64,000 bases of DNA from Roseobacter ponti (lineage in GTDB: Bacteria > Pseudomonadota > Alphaproteobacteria > Rhodobacterales > Rhodobacteraceae). Each line of letters opens with the position of its first letter. The first letter of the stretch is position 1. Positions 8,971-17,447 of the stretch are shown in pieces. The position numbers and the translations under genes were made by a program. The stretch spans positions 1,798,001 through 1,862,000 of the forward strand of contig NZ_CP048788.1 in NCBI RefSeq assembly GCF_012932215.1, in the 5' to 3' direction. The notes below the pieces were generated by a model that saw only the letters and a list, made by a program, of their open reading frames with translations, had not been told where the DNA came from and did not search any database.

Positions 8971-10439
8971 TCGTATTGCTCCCTGTATTTGCGCACGATG
9001 AAGAGGGCAAAGACATTCAGCCCCAGTGTGAGTACGAAAAGTGTGATCCCGAGGGCAAAAGCCACAAGCGCCTCCGGCGAGGCAAAATCGCTGTCGCCGG
9101 TCAGCTGTGAGACAATTTTGGCCGTCACGGTCGTCATCGCTTCAAACGGGTTCAGCGACAGGCGGGCCGCCGCCCCTGCCCCCAGCACCACGATCATGGT
9201 CTCGCCGATGGCGCGGCTGGCCGCCAGCAGGATGGCGCCCACGATGCCGGGCAGTGCCGCGGGCAGAACCACCTGGCGGATCGTTTCCGAGCGCGTGGCC
9301 CCCAGCCCGTAAGAGCCGTCCCGCAGGGATTGCGGCACCGCGTTGATGATATCGTCTGAGAGCGAGCTCACAAAAGGGATGAGCATGATGCCCATGGCGA
9401 TGCCGGCGGTCATGACAGAGCGGCCGCCACCCATCCAGCCCGTGCCGTCATCGCCGAAAACGCTCATCAGGAGCGGGCCGATGGTCAGCAGAGCAAAGAG
9501 CCCGTAGACGATGGTCGGTATACCGGCGAGGATTTCCAGCAGCGGCTTGGCGATCCCCCGGACCCGGGCGGAGGCGTATTCAGACAGATACACTGCCGAA
9601 TAAAGGCCGATAGGAACAGCCACGAGAAGTGCAATGACCGAGATGTAGATCGTGCCCCACAGCAGTGGCAGAATCCCGAGGCTGGATGACCCGCCGCGGC
9701 CCGAAAAGCTGGGCGCCCATTCAAGAAGGGTAAAGAAATCAGCCGCCGGGTAGAGCCTGAAGAATTCAATCGTGTTGAAAATCAGCGACAGGATGATGCC
9801 GATGGTGGTCAGGATTGCCACGGATGCCGCGGCTATCAGGATGGCCAGTACCCCCTGTTCGACAACGTTGCGGGCACGGAAATCCCGATCGCTCTGCTTA
9901 ATGCCCCAGGCGGCGCCGGCAAGCGCAACCGCGATGACCACGATCGTCATCATGGTCCGGGAGACACCGCTCATCTGACGGTAGGCCTGGGCTGCCCGCA
10001 GCACCGGCGCGGAGAACTGCGTCGTCACGATCTGGCCTGCGTCTTTCAGACGTTCGGTCATATCGGTGAAATCGGCATTGGCATCGACGGCGAAATCCTC
10101 GTCGAGCATCCCGGAGCGTACCGCTTCGTCGATACCCTCTGCCGTGCGGCGGACTTCCGACATCAGCAGGCCGGTGTTGACGTCAGTTTCAACCTCGCCC
10201 GGCGGGATCATCGGTGCCACCTGGCCGTTGATGTAAAAGGGTTGAATCAGCATCCAGATGATCAGAATGCCAAAGGCCGGCACCACTGATTTCATAAAGG
10301 CATTGGAGCCGTAATATACCGGCAGTGAATGCAGCTTTTTGCTGCTGCCGCCCGCACTGGACAGAGCGCGGCGGCGGCCAAGGATAAACCCGCCCAGTGA
10401 AATGGTCAGAATGATCGCTGACAGCCAGATTACAGACAT
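8967..10439 (-). CDS. pstC: phosphate ABC transporter permease PstC
   Basis: The protein is 490 residues against about 320 in E. coli. It has an extra N-terminal part with two hydrophobic segments (about 3-20 and 52-68), a hydrophilic loop of about 100 residues, another helix near 165-180, and then the canonical permease domain. The ATPase-contact loop reads DGSYGLGATRSETIRQVVLP, followed by the conserved SRAIGETMIVVLGAG. It pairs with PstA to form the phosphate channel. The gene follows pstS after a 107-bp spacer that holds a stable stem-loop. Confidence 0.95.
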   Translation of the reverse strand: MSVIWLSAIILTISLGGFILGRRRALSSAGGSSKKLHSLPVYYGSNAFMKSVVPAFGILIIWMLIQPFYINGQVAPMIPPGEVETDVNTGLLMSEVRRTAEGIDEAVRSGMLDEDFAVDANADFTDMTERLKDAGQIVTTQFSAPVLRAAQAYRQMSGVSRTMMTIVVIAVALAGAAWGIKQSDRDFRARNVVEQGVLAILIAAASVAILTTIGIILSLIFNTIEFFRLYPAADFFTLLEWAPSFSGRGGSSSLGILPLLWGTIYISVIALLVAVPIGLYSAVYLSEYASARVRGIAKPLLEILAGIPTIVYGLFALLTIGPLLMSVFGDDGTGWMGGGRSVMTAGIAMGIMLIPFVSSLSDDIINAVPQSLRDGSYGLGATRSETIRQVVLPAALPGIVGAILLAASRAIGETMIVVLGAGAAARLSLNPFEAMTTVTAKIVSQLTGDSDFASPEALVAFALGITLFVLTLGLNVFALFIVRKYREQYE

Positions 10440-10488
10440 AAGCCCCCCGGTAATTCTCTGCGCAGGGTTCTGTTCTCAGAAATGCGCG

Positions 10489-10515
10489 ATCGGGCGACGT
10501 TGTCCGCCGCCCGAT
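10489..10515 (-). promoter_or_regulatory. intercistronic stem-loop between pstS and pstC
   Basis: On the minus-strand transcript, ATCGGGCG (10508-10515) can pair perfectly with CGCCCGAT (10489-10496) around an 11-nt loop. No T-run follows, so this looks more like an RNA-stabilising or attenuating hairpin than a full terminator. Such an element would fit the need for more PstS than channel protein. Confidence 0.55.
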
Positions 10516-10546
10516 GAATGATTTTACTTTCCTGCTGCGTCAGCGA

Positions 10547-11587
10547 TCAGCTGCCGCCGCCCATGACCTGCTCGCCGGACACCGCGGCCTGGGTTTCCGC
10601 AAGCTCGGGGTCGGATACGAGGCCATAGTTGGCCAGCGGGCCGTCGGGGCCTGCGATCTCGTCAGCAACAAAGAACTCAGCAAATTCCTTCAGGCCGGGA
10701 ATAACGCCGATATGTGCTTTCTTGATGTAGAAAAAGAGCGGGCGCGATACCGGGTATTCGCCCGACGAGATGGTCTCGGTTGTTGGCTCAACGCCCGACA
10801 TGGTCGCAACTTTCAGGCTTGCGGTGTTGTTTTCATAGAAGGCCAGACCAAACACACCGATTGCATTGGCGTTGGCGTCAATGGAGGCCAGTGTCTCGGT
10901 GTAGTCACCGTCAATGTCCACCGAACGGCCGTCAACGCGCACGGCAAGGCAGGCGTCTTCGGCGTCGTCTTCGCTCATGCCGCCGGCAATCATGGCCTCC
11001 ATCGCGCCTGTGGCTTCACAGCCAGCGGCGACGACTTTCTCTTCGAAAACTTCGCGTGTGCCGTGCTTGGTGCCCGGGATGAACGCAAGGATTTCCTCAG
11101 ACGGCAGCTCAGCGTTAAAGTCTGACCACATGGTATAAGGGTTATCTTTCAGCTCGCCGTCGACCATGACTTTGGGGGCAAGCGCGTTGAAAATGTCGGA
11201 GGGGGTGAAGGCGGTGTACTCAGGGCCATTGAGCTGGCTGGCAAAGACGATCCCGTCGTATCCGATGCGCACTTCGATGATGTCGGTCACACCGTTTTCG
11301 GCGCAGGCTGCGATTTCTTTTTCGCGGATCGCACGGGAGGCGTTCGCGATATCCGTGTGCTCGGTGCCAACGCCCTGGCAAAAGCGCTTGAGGCCGGCGG
11401 AGGAGCCGCCCGATTCCACAACCGGTGTCGGGAAGTCAAAGTTCTCGCCGAAAGCCTCGGCGACGATCGACGCATAGGGCAGCACGGTGGAAGAACCGGC
11501 AACCTGTACCTGATCGCGCGCGGTGGCAGCCGTCGCGGAGACCGCGGCAATGGCCAGCGCGGAGGTGGTGAGTTTTGTGAACGACAT
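10547..11587 (-). CDS. pstS: periplasmic phosphate-binding protein PstS
   Basis: This is a 346-residue exported protein. The first about 22 residues (MSFTKLTTSALAIAAVSATA, ending ATA-RDQ) form a Sec signal peptide. The mature part has the phosphate-binding signatures VAGSSTVLPYA at the N-terminus, SGGSSAGLKRFC, and NASRAIREKE. It captures phosphate in the periplasm and hands it to PstCA. ATG 11587 is favoured because AGGAG lies 7 nt upstream; a longer in-frame start at 11602 has no such site. The gene is first in the pst operon, about 86 bp downstream of the Pho box. Confidence 0.96.
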   Translation of the reverse strand: MSFTKLTTSALAIAAVSATAATARDQVQVAGSSTVLPYASIVAEAFGENFDFPTPVVESGGSSAGLKRFCQGVGTEHTDIANASRAIREKEIAACAENGVTDIIEVRIGYDGIVFASQLNGPEYTAFTPSDIFNALAPKVMVDGELKDNPYTMWSDFNAELPSEEILAFIPGTKHGTREVFEEKVVAAGCEATGAMEAMIAGGMSEDDAEDACLAVRVDGRSVDIDGDYTETLASIDANANAIGVFGLAFYENNTASLKVATMSGVEPTTETISSGEYPVSRPLFFYIKKAHIGVIPGLKEFAEFFVADEIAGPDGPLANYGLVSDPELAETQAAVSGEQVMGGGS

Positions 11588-11673
11588 GATATCTCCTGTC
11601 ATTTTTTAATTTCGGTTCTGATCACCCAGTGGCGATCCCGCCGCCTGATTACGCGTGCTCAACTATGCTTTTG

Positions 11674-11701
11674 TGACAGTTGCGTAACAGTTTTATGACA
11701 G
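11674..11701 (-). promoter_or_regulatory. Pho box: three 11-bp-phased PhoB half-sites before pstS
   Basis: Read on the minus strand, CTGTCAT, CTGTTAC and CTGTCAC begin at 11701, 11690 and 11679, exactly 11 bp apart, each followed by an A-rich 4-mer (AAAA, GCAA, AAAA). This matches the known PhoB-binding direct repeat (CTGTCAT with an 11-bp period). A possible -10 (CATAGT, 11667-11662) follows, as expected where the Pho box replaces the -35. The first pstS codon is about 86 bp further on. Confidence 0.9.
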
Positions 11702-12027
11702 CCCTGAATTCGCAGGAGATTTTTTTACTCAGAGCCCGGCCGAGGCCTTCCCGCTCCCGACTGAAAATAGAATTAAAACCCTGTTTTCAGTAGGTTGAAT
11801 CAGGGTTTCTGAGGGACCTGCACCGACTGGCCGTGCCCTGAAGTAAAGATGCCCGCGCTTTGTGAAACGGTCGGCCAGGGTATTTTCGTGCCGGGCGCGC
11901 AGGCAACGGGGACGCTTTGCAACGCACGGGAGAATGCGCGGCGAACTGTGTCCGCAAAACGTGCCGAATGACGGCATTCGGGCTGTCAGCGATTCTGTGT
12001 TCTCGCCGGAGTATGGCCTGGTGCGGT
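11702..12027. other. phoR-pstS spacer with two overlapping, mutually exclusive hairpins
   Basis: No convincing gene is present in this 326-bp spacer. ACTGAAAA (11760-11767) pairs with TTTTCAGT (11784-11791), while AAACCCTG (11776-11783) pairs with CAGGGTTT (11801-11808). Each pairing is a perfect 8-bp inverted repeat. The second's left arm lies in the first's loop, and the first's right arm lies in the second's loop, so only one can form at a time. It lies 220-270 bp after the phoR stop and upstream of the Pho box. Confidence 0.5.
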
Positions 12028-13065
12028 TCAGCCGGCACCGGTGGGCAGCACCACCGTGAAGACCGACCCTTTGCCCGGCTCACTCTCCACCCGCAACCGG
12101 CCCCGGTGGCGGTTGATGATGTGTTTCACGATCGCAAGCCCGAGACCGGTGCCGCCGAGCGCGCGGCTGCGGTGATTGTCGGCGCGGTAAAACCGTTCGG
12201 TAAGTCGCGGAAGATGCTTTTCATCTATGCCCGGTCCATCGTCGGTTACGTGGATCCGAACCCCCATGGCACGCAGCGCAGGGTCGCGTTCCGGCTGACC
12301 GATGCGGATTTCGACAGTGCCGCCTTTGCGGCCGTATTTGATGGCGTTCTCGATAAGATTGGTGAAGACCTGCATCAGCTGATCGCCGTCGCCAACAAGC
12401 TCTGTCGGGGTGTCGCTGAAGCTTTCCCTGAGCGTAATTTCCATCTCCTGTGCCAGCGGCGTCAGCGTGCGCATCACCGAGAGCAGGATGTCATCTATGA
12501 GCACCTTTTCGCGGGGCCGGACGCGTTCTTCATCTTCCACACGGCTCAGCGAAAGCAGATCGCCCACCAGCCGGTTCATGCGCCCTGCCTCGCCCTCCAT
12601 GATGTCGAGAAACCGGTCACGCGCGGCGGGATCATCGCGGGCCGCGCCGCGCAGCGTTTCGATAAAGCCCGTCAGAGCGGTGAGCGGCGTGCGCAGCTCA
12701 TGGCTGACATTGGCGACGAAGTCCCGGCGCATCTGTCCGGCCTGCTGCACCTGGGTGATATCAAGAAAACACAGCAGCACCACATTAAGGTCCGGAACGA
12801 CCCGGGCGGAGACCTGAAAGGTCGTGTCCTGCACCCCGTCGTTTGAAAGGTATTCCGACATCCGCGGCGTGCTGTCGCGCAGCACTGCTTCGATGGTCTG
12901 AATGAGCTGCGGCTGGCGCAGCATGGTGACAAAGTTGCGCCCCCCGATCCCCTGTCCGATCAGCGTGCGCGCCTGGGCGTTGGCGGCACTGATCCGTTCC
13001 CCGCTGTCGATGGCAAGTGCGGGCATGGGCAGGGCGTTCAGCACATCGGTGAGTGTCTGGTCCAT
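12028..13065 (-). CDS. phoR: phosphate regulon sensor histidine kinase PhoR (no membrane segment)
   Basis: The protein is 345 residues: a PAS-like region (about 5-105), a HisKA domain with phospho-acceptor His122 in SHELRTPL, and an HATPase domain with N-box NLIENAIKYG (237-245), DDGPGI (275-280) and GGTGLGLAI (304-312). It should phosphorylate PhoB. Unlike E. coli PhoR, no N-terminal transmembrane helix is visible, so it is probably cytoplasmic and docks to the Pst complex through PhoU or PAS contacts (inference). ATG 13065 has GGAGG just upstream. The longer open frame upstream lies inside the preceding gene and is not used. It follows that gene by 16 bp, so it is probably cotranscribed with the gmk cluster and separate from pst. 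Confidence 0.92.
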   Translation of the reverse strand: MDQTLTDVLNALPMPALAIDSGERISAANAQARTLIGQGIGGRNFVTMLRQPQLIQTIEAVLRDSTPRMSEYLSNDGVQDTTFQVSARVVPDLNVVLLCFLDITQVQQAGQMRRDFVANVSHELRTPLTALTGFIETLRGAARDDPAARDRFLDIMEGEAGRMNRLVGDLLSLSRVEDEERVRPREKVLIDDILLSVMRTLTPLAQEMEITLRESFSDTPTELVGDGDQLMQVFTNLIENAIKYGRKGGTVEIRIGQPERDPALRAMGVRIHVTDDGPGIDEKHLPRLTERFYRADNHRSRALGGTGLGLAIVKHIINRHRGRLRVESEPGKGSVFTVVLPTGAG

Positions 13066-13081
13066 CGCCGCCTCCTGCGGA

Positions 13082-14269
13082 TCAGATCGCCCCGGCGGCC
13101 GCGACAGCGTCAGAAAAGACCTGACACAATGTATCGGGGTCTTCGAGACCCACCGAGATGCGGAAGAACCCTTCCGACATGCCCAGGGCAGCGCGCTTTT
13201 CCGCTGTAAGTGCGCGGTGCGAAGATGAGGCAGGGTGCGAGATCGTAGTGCCCACATCGCCGAGTGTGGGCGCAAAAGACAGCCCCTCGGCGGCGCGGGT
13301 AAAGGCATTGGCCTCTGCCCTGCCCCCGTCGAGCTCAAAGCTGACCATATTGCAGAACCGCCCGCCCAGCAGTTCGTCGAGCAGGGCGCGGTCAGGATGA
13401 TCGGCGCGCCCGGGATAGAGCACGCGTTTCACGCCCCTCAGCGTTGTCAGATGATCGGCCAGCGCGGTCGCCGTGGCCTGCGCGCGGTCAAAGCGCAGAT
13501 CAAAGGAGAGCATCCCGCGTTCGGCGAGCCAGCAGTCAAAGGGGCTCGCGGTCATGCCGGTCGTGACGGTAAAGACGCGCAGCCGGTCGTTGAGCGCCGC
13601 ATCGCGGGCAGCGACCCAGCCCAGCATCACGTCGGAATGGCCCGCCAGCAGTTTGGTCACGGAATGCAGCACGATATCCGCGCCGAACTCAAAGGGCCGG
13701 AAGGCGCGCGGCGTCGTAAAGGTGTTATCCACCACCAGCAGTACGCCGTTTTCCCGGGCGAGCTCTGCCAGTGCGCGGATATCGGCGACGCGCAGGGTCG
13801 GGTTGGAGACAACCTCTACCAGAATGATCCGGGTCTCGGGCCGCAGAGCTGCCCGCATGGCGTCGATGTCACCGGGGTCAGCCATTGAGGTCTCAACCCC
13901 CAGCCGTGGCAGGTCTTCGGCCATCATGCGCAGTGATCGTCCGTAGAGCTGGTTGCCACCTATGACGTGATCGCCGGCTTTGGTCAGGCCGAGCAGCACG
14001 GCGGAAACGGCGGCCATGCCGGAGCTGGTCATCACACCGGGGTGCGGCGCGCCCTCCATCCGGTCGATGCGGCGGCCTGCGACGTCTGCGTTGGGGTGGC
14101 CTTCTCGCGAATAGGTGTAGCCCTGCAGCCCGCCCTCATACTGCTGGTCCAGCATGTCGGGCGTCTCCGAGGCATAGACCACGGAGGGGCTCAGCGGGGT
14201 GACCACGGGACGCGACGCGGAAGCCGGCAGGGCGTCGGGACGGACGATCGAACCTTTCTCGTTCTTCAT
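13082..14269 (-). CDS. Cys/Met metabolism PLP-dependent enzyme (MetZ / cystathionine gamma-synthase family)
   Basis: This 395-residue fold-type I PLP enzyme has YTYSREGHPN (51-60), SSGMAA for cofactor phosphate, Asp181 against the pyridine nitrogen, and Schiff-base Lys206 in LHSVTKLLAGH. The family includes O-succinyl- or O-acetylhomoserine sulfhydrylase (MetZ), cystathionine gamma-synthase, cystathionine beta/gamma-lyase and methionine gamma-lyase. The sequence by eye does not settle which reaction is catalysed. The start at 14269 is 1 bp beyond the stop of the carbonic anhydrase-like gene; a 32-residue upstream extension would overlap it and was rejected. The cytoplasmic product is a homotetramer in known relatives. 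Confidence 0.88.
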   Translation of the reverse strand: MKNEKGSIVRPDALPASASRPVVTPLSPSVVYASETPDMLDQQYEGGLQGYTYSREGHPNADVAGRRIDRMEGAPHPGVMTSSGMAAVSAVLLGLTKAGDHVIGGNQLYGRSLRMMAEDLPRLGVETSMADPGDIDAMRAALRPETRIILVEVVSNPTLRVADIRALAELARENGVLLVVDNTFTTPRAFRPFEFGADIVLHSVTKLLAGHSDVMLGWVAARDAALNDRLRVFTVTTGMTASPFDCWLAERGMLSFDLRFDRAQATATALADHLTTLRGVKRVLYPGRADHPDRALLDELLGGRFCNMVSFELDGGRAEANAFTRAAEGLSFAPTLGDVGTTISHPASSSHRALTAEKRAALGMSEGFFRISVGLEDPDTLCQVFSDAVAAAGAI

Positions 14270-14270
14270 C

Positions 14271-14798
14271 TCAGTCACCGACCGGGCGCAGATTTTCGCG
14301 GAAGAGGCGCATATTGTCCTGATAGTGCTGTGCAGAGGCGGTGAGCCCGGCGATGGCGGCTGCATCCAGCTCCCGCACCACTTTGCCCGGGGCGCCCATA
14401 ACGAGGCTGCCGTCGGGGATCACTTTATTCTCCGTGATCAGCGCGCCGGCACCGATCAGGCAGTTGTCACCGATCTTTGCCCCGTTGAGCACCGTGGCCC
14501 CCATCCCGATGAGAGAGTTGTTCCCGATGGTGCAGCCATGCAGCATGACCTTGTGTCCGATGGTGCAGTTCTCGCCGATGGTCAGCGGATAGCCTGCATC
14601 GACGTGGAACACCGAGTTCTCCTGCACGTTCGAGCCGCGCCCCACACGGATCTCCTCGTGATCAGCACGGATCGTAACGCCGAACCACACCGACGCCCCC
14701 TCTTCCAGCACCACTTTGCCGATCAGACTGGCATTATGTGCGACCCAGGTATCGGGATGAAGCTCCGGCGCGTCATCACCCAGTGCAAAAAGTGTCAT
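14271..14798 (-). CDS. gamma-carbonic anhydrase-like hexapeptide-repeat protein
   Basis: This 175-residue left-handed beta-helix protein has repeating hexapeptides of the (I/V/L)GxxxxI type. The histidines of the gamma-carbonic anhydrase (Cam/YrdA/PaaY) metal site can be seen: [17 protein letters not shown] and the preceding DHEEI region. Relatives bind Zn or Fe at trimer interfaces and hydrate CO2, although many YrdA-type members show little activity. Its start overlaps the gmk stop by 4 bp (ATGA), so it is part of the yicC-gmk operon. Confidence 0.88.
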   Translation of the reverse strand: MTLFALGDDAPELHPDTWVAHNASLIGKVVLEEGASVWFGVTIRADHEEIRVGRGSNVQENSVFHVDAGYPLTIGENCTIGHKVMLHGCTIGNNSLIGMGATVLNGAKIGDNCLIGAGALITENKVIPDGSLVMGAPGKVVRELDAAAIAGLTASAQHYQDNMRLFRENLRPVGD

Positions 14799-15439
14799 GT
14801 CAGATCCTCGAATTCTGATTGCAGATGCCGGACGTGATCGGTGAGCCCGGGTTGCTGGCTGCGGCGCAGGCGCGTGGCCGAGATAATGGTTTTGAGCTGC
14901 GCTTCGGTGGCGTCCAGATCGTCGTTGACCAGCACGTAGTCATAGCTGCCCCAGTGGCTGATCTCGTCCCAGCTTTTGTCCATGCGCCGCGCGATGGTCT
15001 CTGCATCGTCCTGGCCGCGTTTTTCCAGCCGGCTGCGCAGTTCGGTGATCGAAGGGGGCAGCAGAAAAATCGACAGGGTATGCGCACTGAGAGCGCTGTT
15101 GGTGATCTGCTGGGCACCCTGCCAGTCAATATCGAAAAGCACGTCGCGACCGCTGTCGATGGCCTTTTGCACAGGCGCGCGCGGCGAGCCGTAGAAATTG
15201 CCGAACACATGGGCGTGTTCCAGCATCTCTTCTGCGGCGACCTGGGCTTTGAAGGCGCTGTCGTCAACGAAGTGATATTCGCGACCGTCCTCTTCGCCCG
15301 GGCGTGGCGCGCGGGTGGTGGCGGAGACGGAAAAGGCAATCTCCGGATCCCAGTCCCGCAGCCTGCGTGCCAGCGTCGATTTTCCGGCCCCCGAGGGCGA
15401 GCTGAGAATGATCAGAAGGCCGCGCCGCGTCGCACTCAT
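14795..15439 (-). CDS. gmk: guanylate kinase
   Basis: The protein is 214 residues. It phosphorylates GMP to GDP with ATP, essential for GTP/dGTP supply and (p)ppGpp recycling. The P-loop is SPSGAGKST (about 14-22). The GMP-binding segment has [19 protein letters not shown], and the lid region has FLLPPS and [11 protein letters not shown]. Length and motifs are typical. It lies 3 bp after yicC, the arrangement common in proteobacteria. Confidence 0.97.
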   Translation of the reverse strand: MSATRRGLLIILSSPSGAGKSTLARRLRDWDPEIAFSVSATTRAPRPGEEDGREYHFVDDSAFKAQVAAEEMLEHAHVFGNFYGSPRAPVQKAIDSGRDVLFDIDWQGAQQITNSALSAHTLSIFLLPPSITELRSRLEKRGQDDAETIARRMDKSWDEISHWGSYDYVLVNDDLDATEAQLKTIISATRLRRSQQPGLTDHVRHLQSEFEDLT

Positions 15440-15442
15440 CGC

Positions 15443-16333
15443 TTACTCCACATTCTGCACCTGTTCGCGCATCTGGTCGATCACCGCTTTGAGCGCGAGC
15501 CCGCAGCGGGTGAGTTCCGTGCTCTGCGCTTTGGAGCACAGGGTGTTTGTTTCGCGGTTGAACTCCTGCATCAGGAAATCAAGCTTACGACCCACCGGGC
15601 CGCCTTCGGCAATCAGATCGCGGGCGGCGTCCACATGGGCGGCCAGCCGGTCGATCTCTTCGGTGATATCCGCCTTGACGGCGATGAGAGCGAGCTCCTG
15701 GGCCACGCGATCCGCATCCGCACCCTCGCTGTTTTCAAGAACCCGCGCGAGGTTGCGTCTGAGAGTGTCGGCCATGGTATCCGTGCGCGCCTGTGCCAGC
15801 TCTGCGGCCTGAGCGGTCAGCAGGCGCACCTGCCCCAGCTGGTCGGTCAGAACTTTCTCCAGAGCGGCGCCTTCGCTCCCGCGCATGGTGTTGAAGGCAG
15901 CGATCAGTCCCTCGGCCTCGCCTGTCAGCGCTTTCATAAGCGGGGCCACGTCATCATCGCTGCTGGTCTGTTCCAGAACGCCCCGCAGGGCTGCGATATC
16001 CGAGGCCTTTGAGGGCGCCAGAGAGACACCCGCGTCCATTGCGCGCGCTTCTATTTCGGCCATAGCATCCAGAACAGCCGTCAGCTGTGTGTTGCTGACC
16101 TGCAGGCTGCCGGCCTGCTCGTCCCGCGCAAGCCGCAGTGACAGGGTGATATTGCCGCGCGCGGTGGCGGCGGTAAGCTCTTTTCGCAGAGCAGCTTCCA
16201 GCCCGTCGATCCAGTCAGGCACCCGCAGGCGCAGATCCTGCCCTTTGCCGTTCACCGAGCGCAGCTCCCATGTCCAGGTATAGGGTGGCAGGCTGCCGGT
16301 GGCGGAGGCATAGCCTGTCATCGAGCGGATCAT
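15443..16333 (-). CDS. yicC: YicC-family endoribonuclease
   Basis: The protein is 296 residues with the family's fixed N-terminus MIRSMTGYA, the SVNGKGQDLRLRVPDW segment, and the C-terminal half (DUF1732) ending in the very conserved LDFLMQEFNRETNTLCSKA-type sequence (split here: LDFLMQEFNRE, then TNTLCSKAQ). E. coli YicC is a metal-dependent endoribonuclease that takes part in RNA turnover. It is first in the yicC-gmk-CA-PLP enzyme-phoR run. Confidence 0.95.
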   Translation of the reverse strand: MIRSMTGYASATGSLPPYTWTWELRSVNGKGQDLRLRVPDWIDGLEAALRKELTAATARGNITLSLRLARDEQAGSLQVSNTQLTAVLDAMAEIEARAMDAGVSLAPSKASDIAALRGVLEQTSSDDDVAPLMKALTGEAEGLIAAFNTMRGSEGAALEKVLTDQLGQVRLLTAQAAELAQARTDTMADTLRRNLARVLENSEGADADRVAQELALIAVKADITEEIDRLAAHVDAARDLIAEGGPVGRKLDFLMQEFNRETNTLCSKAQSTELTRCGLALKAVIDQMREQVQNVE

Positions 16334-16593
16334 TCAGCAGTCCTTTGTCTGAAAAGTGATGACAGAGGCTTAGGGTGAAACACGACCCGCACGCAACCCC
16401 CGCCCGCCTCTGAAACCTGTCCGGCGCGCGGTTAACCACTTCGCAAGACAATCTGCCATTTTGTGAAAATTGTTGGTATTAATCTTCTGGTAACCAGTAC
16501 CGGCTGGCGGCGGGCTCTTTGTCTGCGTATCACCGGCATGAAAGTGAAGTTGATGCGCATGCTCTGGCGGGCGCGGTAATGAGGGTGCAGGCG

Positions 16594-17319
16594 ATGGACA
16601 AACCAGAGCAAAACACGCACAATGTGGTAAGTATGACGCAACATGTAACACATTCCGGCTATTCGCCGCTGGCGCAGGTCGAGGCCTACTGGGAAGCCCT
16701 GCGGGGGTCCCGTCTGATGCCGTCGCGGGCCGAGATTGATCCGCGCGGGATCGAACAGGCGCTGGAGTATTCGTTCATCGTGGAACGGATCGCGCCCGGT
16801 ATTGCCCGGCTGCGCATCGCAGGCAGCCATCTGAGCGACCTGATGGGCATGGAAGTACGCGGTATGCCGCTGACGTCGTTCATCACTCCGGGATCGCGCC
16901 GCCAGGTCAGCGACACGCTGGAAGAGGTTTTCGAGACACCGGCCACCTGCACGTTGCAACTGCACTCTGATGAAAGCGCGGGCATGCCGCCTCTGGAGGC
17001 CCGCATGCTGCTGATGCCGCTGAAAAGCGATCTGGGGGATGTGAGCCGCCTGCTGGGGGTCCTGATCGCTGTCGGCGAGATCGGACGCAGTCCGCGCCGG
17101 TTTGATGTTACAGGGTCCAGCCTGCGACCGGTTGTGGCCGGTGCTGGCGCGGCCCCCGAAGAAATGCCCGGCGAACCGCCGGTGCGCTCGCGCAAGCCTG
17201 AGCCGCGCCCCGCGACGGTTCTCGCACCGCCCGGATTTGCCGACGAACGTCCGGGCTTTCGCAGCGAGACACCGCGTAAAGAGGCACCCTATCTGCGGCT
17301 GGTGAAATCTGACGACTGA
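16594..17319 (+). CDS. PAS-domain protein of unknown function
   Basis: The protein is about 241 residues. A PAS-like domain (about 25-150) begins SPLAQVEAYWEALRG and contains FIVERIAPGIARLRIAGSHLSDLMGMEVRGMPLTSF, typical of the short PAS proteins found widely in Alphaproteobacteria (PAS_5-like). The C-terminal about 75 residues are proline/arginine-rich and look disordered. There is no catalytic or DNA-binding domain, so it probably works as a sensory or adaptor protein. ATG 16594 has GAGG 8 nt upstream; 16519 and 16579 are in-frame alternatives. It is divergent from yicC. The 260-bp spacer holds a near-consensus CtrA site (TTAA-N7-GTAACC at 16479). Confidence 0.75.
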   Translation: MDKPEQNTHNVVSMTQHVTHSGYSPLAQVEAYWEALRGSRLMPSRAEIDPRGIEQALEYSFIVERIAPGIARLRIAGSHLSDLMGMEVRGMPLTSFITPGSRRQVSDTLEEVFETPATCTLQLHSDESAGMPPLEARMLLMPLKSDLGDVSRLLGVLIAVGEIGRSPRRFDVTGSSLRPVVAGAGAAPEEMPGEPPVRSRKPEPRPATVLAPPGFADERPGFRSETPRKEAPYLRLVKSDD

Positions 17320-17344
17320 GACGAATTTCCTTTGATCAGGAACG

Positions 17345-17377
17345 CCGCCCGGGCAGAACGTCCGGGCGGTTTTGTTT
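17345..17377 (+). terminator. rho-independent terminator after the PAS gene
   Basis: CCGCCCGG (17345-17352) pairs with CCGGGCGG (17362-17369) around a short loop and is followed by TTTTGTTTT. Confidence 0.85.
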
Positions 17378-17447
17378 TGCAGCGGACCGTTTTTGTGACA
17401 CGCTGGCGGCGCAGGACATACTGCGCATTCAGTTAAGGAATATTACT

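Noticed and set aside
13066-13338. Long N-terminal extension of PhoR
   Set aside because: It would lie inside the preceding PLP enzyme gene in another frame. ATG 13065 has a strong GGAGG and gives a normal PAS-HisKA-HATPase protein.
14200-14300. SAM riboswitch before the Cys/Met PLP enzyme
   Set aside because: The gene starts 1 bp after the stop of the carbonic anhydrase-like gene, so there is no leader for a riboswitch.
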